From Mycobacterium sp. 1164985.4 (GTDB taxonomy: Bacteria > Actinomycetota > Actinomycetes > Mycobacteriales > Mycobacteriaceae): 64,000 bases of DNA. Location: contig NZ_LZMD01000033.1 in NCBI RefSeq assembly GCF_001668575.1, forward strand, positions 41,677-105,676. Direction: 5' to 3'. The translations under genes and the position numbers were made by a program. The notes beneath the pieces were generated by a model. It searched no databases. It was not told the origin of the DNA and saw only the letters and a list, made by a program, of their open reading frames with translations. Below, in pieces: positions 63,940-64,000 of this stretch (positions within the stretch are counted from its first letter, which is position 1; each line of letters starts with the position of its first letter).

Positions 63940-64000
63940 TGGATCAGCACGGGGACCTCGACGTCGGTCCCGACGAGCACCAGCCCGTCCGGGTCGGTGA
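63937..64000 (-). pseudogene. murE: Inverted murE segment (continues beyond window)
   Basis: On the minus strand the last bases encode TDPDGLVLVGTDVEVPVLIH, in line with MurE residues that follow the N-terminal fragment (compare LTDP...VPVLVHPAPR in M. tuberculosis, from memory). The minus frame runs from outside the window toward the breakpoint. After the breakpoint the minus frame becomes antisense of the murE N-terminus and is not coding. Confidence 0.65.

Overview
This is a GC-rich actinobacterial chromosome segment, almost certainly from a Mycolicibacterium-type (fast-growing) mycobacterium. Protein sequences and gene order follow the Mycobacterium tuberculosis block running from glnE (Rv2221c) through glnA1, lipA/lipB, dlaT, ephD, pepB, gcvT, ilvE, the cob genes, the cta/qcr respiratory genes, trpD, ripC, pimB, fadD15, aroG, pknL and mptA to mraZ, rsmH, ftsL, pbpB and murE (Rv2158c). 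Comparisons with M. tuberculosis are from memory, not from a search. I saw no rRNA, tRNA, CRISPR array, prophage or insertion sequence. It looks like core chromosome, gene-dense, with many 1-4 bp start/stop overlaps.

Layout. 1-6.7 kb: the C-terminal half of glnE, a hotdog thioesterase, an F420-type oxidoreductase, a secreted asparaginase, a DoxX protein, glnA1 with a GlnR-like box, and an RDD membrane protein. 6.7-14 kb (mostly minus strand): a Tat lipoprotein amidohydrolase, a DUF4191 protein, lipA, lipB, a TIGR01777 epimerase and dlaT. LipB and LipA make the lipoyl groups carried by DlaT. 14-21.5 kb: a hypothetical protein, ephD, pepB, an adenylate cyclase, gcvT (whose partner H protein is also lipoylated), ilvE and a DUF732 protein. 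21.6-26.9 kb: cobU-cobT-cobS, a DUF3043 protein, an ErpA-type Fe-S protein, a membrane protein and adenosine kinase. 26.9-36.6 kb: asnB and the bcc-aa3 respiratory supercomplex genes (ctaC, ctaF, qcrB, qcrA, qcrC, ctaE) with mmpS3 and a DUF2561 protein between them. 36.7-50 kb: trpD, an exonuclease/GIY-YIG protein, ripC, a metalloprotease-like protein, pimB, fadD15, two SRPBCC proteins, an ArsA-like ATPase, an acyltransferase and mptC; PimB, MptC and MptA all act in PIM/LM/LAM synthesis. 51-58.9 kb: aroG, pknL with its known substrate homologue Rv2175c, mptA, a prenyl synthase, lppM, a GNAT enzyme and a DUF3040 protein. 59-64 kb: the start of the division/cell-wall cluster, mraZ-rsmH-ftsL-pbpB-murE.

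Unusual points. (1) The last 64 bases are inverted relative to murE: the plus strand encodes the MurE N-terminus and stops, while the minus strand of the final bases encodes the next MurE residues; a 10-nt element at the breakpoint fits an inversion or a fold-back artefact. (2) Short tandem duplications sit at gene ends in at least five places, three of them between convergent genes with stop codons for both strands in or next to the units; the largest is three 60-nt units between aroG and pknL. (3) An ArsA-like ATPase has its P-loop upstream of the first ATG/GTG/TTG in its frame, so a CTG start or a sequence error is likely. (4) A clean three-repeat MraZ box and a GlnR-like box are visible upstream of mraZ and glnA1.
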